The notes beneath the pieces are model-generated. The model was not told the DNA's origin and did not search any database. It worked only from the letters and a program-made list of their open reading frames with translations. The position numbers and the translations under genes are program-made. 9,067 nt of DNA from SMWD01 sp051008895 (GTDB lineage: Bacteria; Pseudomonadota; Gammaproteobacteria; Steroidobacterales; GCA-2729495): the NCBI GenBank assembly GCA_051008895.1, contig JBPCXI010000219.1, forward strand, positions 1-9,067. Reading direction: 5' to 3'. Of the stretch, positions 6,342 to 9,067 are shown in pieces. Every line of letters starts with the position of its first letter. Positions within the stretch are counted from its first letter, which is position 1.

Positions 6342-6368
6342 GAACCCCAACTGACGACTCCGTAGAAT
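6340..6368 (+). promoter_or_regulatory. Putative sigma70 promoter of the atp operon
   Basis: TTGAAC (6340-6345, four of six -35 bases) and TAGAAT (6363-6368, five of six -10 bases) are separated by exactly 17 bp. This is the best promoter match found in the window. Transcription would start near 6375, giving a leader of about 138 nt before the atpI ATG at 6513, and it lies after parB, where an atp promoter would be expected. Confidence 0.6.
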
Positions 6369-6379
6369 ACCCCGGCTCG

Positions 6380-6397
6380 CCGGCAGGGGTCTGCCGG
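6380..6397 (+). promoter_or_regulatory. GC-rich hairpin at the 5' end of the atp leader
   Basis: CCGGCAG (6380-6386) and CTGCCGG (6391-6397) form a perfect 7-bp stem with a GGGT loop, about 5 nt from the predicted transcript start. Such 5' hairpins can stabilise a message or form part of an attenuator. The structure is seen in the sequence; the role is inferred. Confidence 0.5.
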
Positions 6398-6403
6398 TCG
6401 AAT

Positions 6404-6447
6404 GCCACGACTCCCCGGAATGACGGCGGTTGAAGTGGCTTTTTTTT
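6404..6447 (+). terminator. Weak intrinsic terminator or attenuator in the atp leader
   Basis: GCCAC (6404-6408) pairs with GTGGC (6435-6439) and is followed at once by eight T residues (6440-6447). The stem is only 5 bp with a 26-nt loop holding few further pairs, so termination is probably partial if it occurs. It lies between the proposed atp promoter and atpI, so it would act on the atp transcript or on read-through from parB. Confidence 0.35.
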
Positions 6448-6512
6448 GTACCCGCGCCCTGCCGCATCCAAGTAAGTATGGGATGTGCAGCCGGGCAACA
6501 GCAGGCACTCAT

Positions 6513-6902
6513 ATGCTGCAACGAGCCGCGTTTCGGCTTGCCGGCTGGCAGGTTGTGCTGACCGGCGTCGTCGCCGCGGGTGCAAGCTGGTTGGGCGGAT
6601 CGGCCTGGGGGCTGGCGGCCGCGACCGGCGGAAGTATCGGGATCATCGCCGGCACCTATCAGGCGTTGCGCATGTTTCGCGTTGATGCGAGCGAGGATCC
6701 CGCCGGCTTCATGCGTGGCGTTTACGTCGGTGAAGTCGTCAAAGTCATGCTGACGGTTGCGCTGACCATCGCGGCCATCAGGGTGCTGAACGTCGAGATG
6801 CTGCCGTTCATGAGCGGCTACATCGCGATCTACATCGTTTATTGGGTGGCGCTCAGGACGGGGCTGGGCGGGACAACGGAATCGAGCCGAGAACAGCGAT
6901 AA
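6513..6902 (+). CDS. atpI: ATP synthase subunit I (AtpI)
   Basis: Small inner-membrane protein encoded first in most atp operons; it assists assembly of the c-ring and is not part of the finished enzyme. From the ATG at 6513 it has 129 residues, close to E. coli AtpI at about 126-130. Four hydrophobic segments are visible (about 9-26, 30-52, 68-87 and 90-112), including the Gly-rich GGSIGIIAGTYQALRMF and the GEVVKVMLT stretch that is conserved in the family. AGCAGG at 6500-6505, 7 nt upstream, supports this start. The frame stays open upstream to ATGs at 6483, 6420 and 6402, but that extension is not AtpI-like. The gene follows a leader carrying the promoter and hairpins and precedes atpB by 45 nt. 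AtpI sequences are poorly conserved, so position and topology carry much of the call. Confidence 0.88.
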   Translation: MLQRAAFRLAGWQVVLTGVVAAGASWLGGSAWGLAAATGGSIGIIAGTYQALRMFRVDASEDPAGFMRGVYVGEVVKVMLTVALTIAAIRVLNVEMLPFMSGYIAIYIVYWVALRTGLGGTTESSREQR

Positions 6903-6947
6903 CAGCAACGGACAGCGCTACCCGCACCGCAAGAAGACCTCACGTAT

Positions 6948-7793
6948 ATGGCATCAGGCACCGAGCAAACCACTTCCGGCTACATTCAGCATCATCTGCA
7001 GAACCTGCAGGTCTGTCGGGACGAGACCGGCAGCTGGGTGTGGAATCAATGCAGCGGTAATTTCTGGACTCTGAACGTCGACTCGATGTTCTGGGCCGTG
7101 TTCCTCGGGCTCGCGATGTCGGCGCTGTTCTATAGCGTGGCGCGGACCGCGACGATTGGCGAGCCGGGCAGGCTGCAGTCGTTCATCGAGATCCTCGTCG
7201 AGCTGGTGAACAACAGCGTCAAGGAAACCTTCCACGGCAAGAGCGCACTGATCGCGCCGCTCGCGCTGACGATCGTGTGCTGGGTGTTCCTGATGAACCT
7301 GATGGACCTGATCCCGGTTGACTGGATCCCCTTCGTTGCCGAGAACGTGCTGCACATCCCGTACCAGAAGGTCGTACCGACAACGGATCCGAACATCACC
7401 TTCGGGATGTCGCTGTCGGTATTCGCGCTGATCCTGTTCTACTCGTTCAAGAACAAGGGCGTTACAGGGTTCCTGGTCGGCGAACTGATGATGAACCCGC
7501 TGAATCCTAAGGATCTCGGCGTACCGAAGCTGCTGTGGCCGCTGGTCATGGCGTTCAACCTGATTCTGGAAACCGTTGCTCTGCTGGCCAAGCCGCTGTC
7601 GCTGTCGCTGCGACTGTTCGGCAACCTGTACGCCGGCGAGCTGCTGTTCATTCTGATTGCCCTGATCGGCTACTGGCAGCTGCCGCTGCATTTCGGTTGG
7701 GCCGTCTTTCACATCCTTGTAATTACGCTTCAAGCCTACATATTTATGATGCTGACGATCGTCTATCTCAGCCAGGCTCATGAGGTCCACTAA
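6948..7793 (+). CDS. atpB: F0F1 ATP synthase subunit a
   Basis: Membrane stator subunit that forms the two proton half-channels beside the c-ring. The protein is 281 residues (E. coli 271). The N-terminal SGYIQHHLQNL is typical of gammaproteobacterial AtpB. The essential arginine is Arg222 in LSLRLFGNLYAGEL, matching E. coli Arg210; Glu231, His255 and Gln262 match E. coli Glu219, His245 and Gln252. The C-terminal TIVYLSQAHEVH also fits. Five or six membrane helices are apparent. The ribosome site upstream is weak (AAGAAG at 6931-6936, 11 nt before the ATG), which fits modest expression of a single-copy subunit. It is followed by an AT-rich 51-nt spacer and atpE. Confidence 0.97.
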   Translation: MASGTEQTTSGYIQHHLQNLQVCRDETGSWVWNQCSGNFWTLNVDSMFWAVFLGLAMSALFYSVARTATIGEPGRLQSFIEILVELVNNSVKETFHGKSALIAPLALTIVCWVFLMNLMDLIPVDWIPFVAENVLHIPYQKVVPTTDPNITFGMSLSVFALILFYSFKNKGVTGFLVGELMMNPLNPKDLGVPKLLWPLVMAFNLILETVALLAKPLSLSLRLFGNLYAGELLFILIALIGYWQLPLHFGWAVFHILVITLQAYIFMMLTIVYLSQAHEVH

Positions 7794-7844
7794 GGATTCG
7801 AATTTCTCAATATGTATCTCCAAAATGCTTGGTAGGAGCAAATA
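7794..7844 (+). promoter_or_regulatory. AT-rich translation-initiation region of atpE
   Basis: This 51-nt spacer is only about 35 percent G+C in a GC-rich neighbourhood and ends with AGGAG (7834-7838), 6 nt before the atpE ATG. In E. coli the atpB-atpE spacer is a known translational enhancer that raises c-subunit output. By analogy, this stretch is probably an unstructured region that makes many more copies of subunit c than of a. Confidence 0.5.
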
Positions 7845-8114
7845 ATGGAAACTGTAGTTGGTTTTACCGCGATCGCGGTCGCACTTTTGATTGGCATGGG
7901 CGCTCTCGGCGTCGGCATTGGCATGGGCCTGCTCGGCGGCCGCTTCCTCGAGGGTTGCGCGCGTCAGCCGGAGCTCGCGCCGATGCTGCAGACCAAGATG
8001 TTCCTGGTCGTCGCGCTGCTCGACGCGGTCGCGATGATCGGCGTCGGTATCGCGCTGTTCTTCGCGTTCGCGAATCCGTTTATCGGGCAGCTGCAAACGG
8101 CGATGGGCGGCTAG
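7845..8114 (+). CDS. atpE: F0F1 ATP synthase subunit c
   Basis: Proteolipid hairpin that forms the rotating c-ring. The protein is 89 residues (E. coli 79). Helix 1 has the Gly-repeat stretch GMGALGVGIGMGLLGG at 17-32, the polar loop is RQPEL at 40-44, and helix 2 carries the ion-binding carboxylate Asp60 in ALLDAVAMIGVGI. Ala follows the carboxylate where sodium-type rings have Ser or Thr, so proton coupling is expected. The slightly longer C-terminus (FANPFIGQLQTAMGG) resembles other gammaproteobacterial c-subunits. The start is fixed by AGGAG 6 nt upstream. A 65-nt spacer with short GC-rich complementary segments separates it from atpF. Confidence 0.97.
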   Translation: METVVGFTAIAVALLIGMGALGVGIGMGLLGGRFLEGCARQPELAPMLQTKMFLVVALLDAVAMIGVGIALFFAFANPFIGQLQTAMGG

Positions 8115-8179
8115 TTGGCCTCTGCCGCAAGGGCGCGACGATGTGTCCGGCGGCGAACTGACCTTCGAGGAGAAGCCAA

Positions 8180-8650
8180 GTGGACCTTAACGCCACGATA
8201 ATCGGCCAGTCGATCGCGATGATCGTGTTCGTCTGGTTTTGCATGAAGTTCGTGTGGCCCGCACTGATGGGCATGATCGAGGAGCGGCAGAACCAGATCG
8301 CGGACGGCCTCGCGGCCGCCGAGAAAGGTGCACGCTCGCTGGAGGTGGCCGAGGTCGAGAAGACCAAGCTGCTCGATGAGGCGCGCGGCCAGGCCCGCGA
8401 GATCATCGACCAGGCCAACACGCGCGCCAACGGCATCGTCGACGAAGCCCGTGGCATGGCTGACCAGGAGCGCGAGCGCATCCTGACGTCGGCGCAGGCC
8501 GAGGTCGAGCAGGAAGTGAACCGGGCACGCGAGGATCTGCGCGGCCAGGTCGCGTCGCTCGCGATCGCCGGTGCCGAGAAGATCATCTCGCGCGAGATCG
8601 ACGCGTCGGCTCACCAGGGCCTGCTCGACAAGCTCGCGGCGGAGATCTGA
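8180..8650 (+). CDS. atpF: F0F1 ATP synthase subunit b
   Basis: Peripheral-stalk subunit that forms a coiled-coil dimer linking subunit a in the membrane to AtpH and the F1 head. The protein is 156 residues, the same as E. coli AtpF. It begins MDLNATIIGQ, close to E. coli MNLNATILGQ, with one membrane helix at about 5-26 (ending FCMKFVWPALM). It continues with an Ala/Glu/Arg-rich helix and the conserved VASLAIAGAEKIISREID near residues 124-141. The start codon is GTG at 8180, supported by GAGGAG at 8167-8172, 7 nt upstream; no in-frame ATG gives the family N-terminus. atpH follows after 5 nt. Confidence 0.97.
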   Translation: MDLNATIIGQSIAMIVFVWFCMKFVWPALMGMIEERQNQIADGLAAAEKGARSLEVAEVEKTKLLDEARGQAREIIDQANTRANGIVDEARGMADQERERILTSAQAEVEQEVNRAREDLRGQVASLAIAGAEKIISREIDASAHQGLLDKLAAEI

Positions 8651-8655
8651 CCGGC

Positions 8656-9067
8656 ATGTCGGATAACTTAGGTATCGCAAGACCATACGCCGACGCCGTA
8701 TTCGACCTCGCGCGCGAGGCCGGACAGCTGAACGGCTGGTCCGATGCGTTGCACGCGGCGGCGGCAGCGGTTGCCGATGACGACATGGCACGGTTGATCG
8801 ACAGCCCGAAATCGAACACCGACGAGCTCGCCGTCATCATCGCCGACGTCGCGGGTCAGGCGTCCGGTGCCTCCGGACATTCAGGGGCGGACGGCAGCCA
8901 GCTACGCAACCTGCTGCGGCTGCTGGCGGAGAATGGGCGCCTGATGGTGCTCGACGAGATCGCGACGTTGTTCGACAAACTCAAGGTCGACGTGGAAAAC
9001 AGCGTCGACGTGATTCTGACTGCGGCCGTGCCCGTCAACGGCGAGCAACAGGCGCGTATCACCGACG
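8656..9067 (+). CDS. atpH: F0F1 ATP synthase subunit delta, 3' end cut off
   Basis: Delta subunit that sits on top of the F1 head and holds the b stalk. I read 137 complete codons before the right edge; the family is about 178 residues, so roughly the last quarter is missing. The N-terminus MSDNLGIARPYADAVFDLA contains the conserved ARPYA motif and LLRLLAENGRLMVL matches the family's AENGRL signature, as in E. coli. A Gly/Ser/Ala-rich stretch at about 66-80 (GQASGASGHSGADGS) is longer than the E. coli loop there. The ATG is 5 nt after the atpF stop, with GGAG at 8641-8644 as a distant ribosome site. atpA, atpG, atpD and atpC are expected next, outside the window. Confidence 0.95.
   Translation, partial: MSDNLGIARPYADAVFDLAREAGQLNGWSDALHAAAAAVADDDMARLIDSPKSNTDELAVIIADVAGQASGASGHSGADGSQLRNLLRLLAENGRLMVLDEIATLFDKLKVDVENSVDVILTAAVPVNGEQQARITD

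Noticed and set aside
6446..6480. A second promoter between the T8 tract and atpI starting with TTGTAC
   Set aside because: No acceptable -10 lies 16-18 bp downstream.
6954..8096. Long minus-strand open frame (380 codons) opposite atpB and atpE
   Set aside because: It is antisense to two certain genes, with a composition rich in Arg, Gln, His and Asp that is typical of shadow frames in GC-rich DNA. It has no recognisable domain.
1..9067. A parS site or DnaA-box cluster near parAB
   Set aside because: By eye I found no sequence close to the parS core or to clustered TTATNCACA. A scored search could still find a degenerate copy.
1..9067. A new defence, mobile or CRISPR-like system
   Set aside because: All long coding stretches are accounted for by recognisable housekeeping, respiratory or glycan genes. 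No repeat array, transposase or integrase was seen, and the longest gap without a gene is 238 bp.

Overview
The window looks like ordinary chromosome from a GC-rich gammaproteobacterium. The basis is the gene order rsmG-parA-parB-atpI-atpB-atpE-atpF-atpH, F-type ATPase subunits that read closely against the E. coli and Pseudomonas proteins from memory, and a diheme c4-type cytochrome. I cannot name a genus; a marine or sediment lineage outside the Enterobacterales is a guess. No mobile element, CRISPR array, rRNA or tRNA gene was seen.

Layout. (1) Positions 1-1922, minus strand: the start of a surface-glycan operon, with a Wzz-type chain-length regulator followed 2 nt later by pseB (UDP-GlcNAc 4,6-dehydratase, first step to pseudaminic acid), which runs off the left edge. 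(2) Positions 1923-2115: a divergent spacer with weak promoter-like sites. (3) Positions 2116-3748, plus strand: a secreted diheme cytochrome c and a YhdH/AcuI-type NADPH-dependent acrylyl-CoA reductase or quinone-reductase relative. (4) Positions 3787-6274: rsmG, parA and parB, for 16S rRNA methylation and chromosome partitioning. (5) Positions 6275-6512: a 238-bp spacer and leader, with a three-copy micro-repeat at the parB stop, an inverted repeat, the best promoter of the window, a perfect GC-rich hairpin and a T8 tract. (6) Positions 6513-9067: the first five genes of the atp operon (I, B, E, F, H), cut in atpH by the right edge.

How they work together. AtpB (a), AtpE (c) and AtpF (b) build the membrane Fo sector and stator; AtpH (delta) joins stator to F1; AtpI helps c-ring assembly. 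RsmG, ParA and ParB are a conserved neighbour block of the atp operon near the chromosome origin in many gammaproteobacteria. In many relatives mnmG lies just before rsmG; here the reductase gene does instead.

I found no convincing new multi-gene system. The points most worth a second look are regulatory: a perfect dyad centred on the rsmG -10 element together with an internal GTG start that has a good ribosome site; the atp leader with a 5' hairpin and a possible attenuator; and the AT-rich atpB-atpE spacer.
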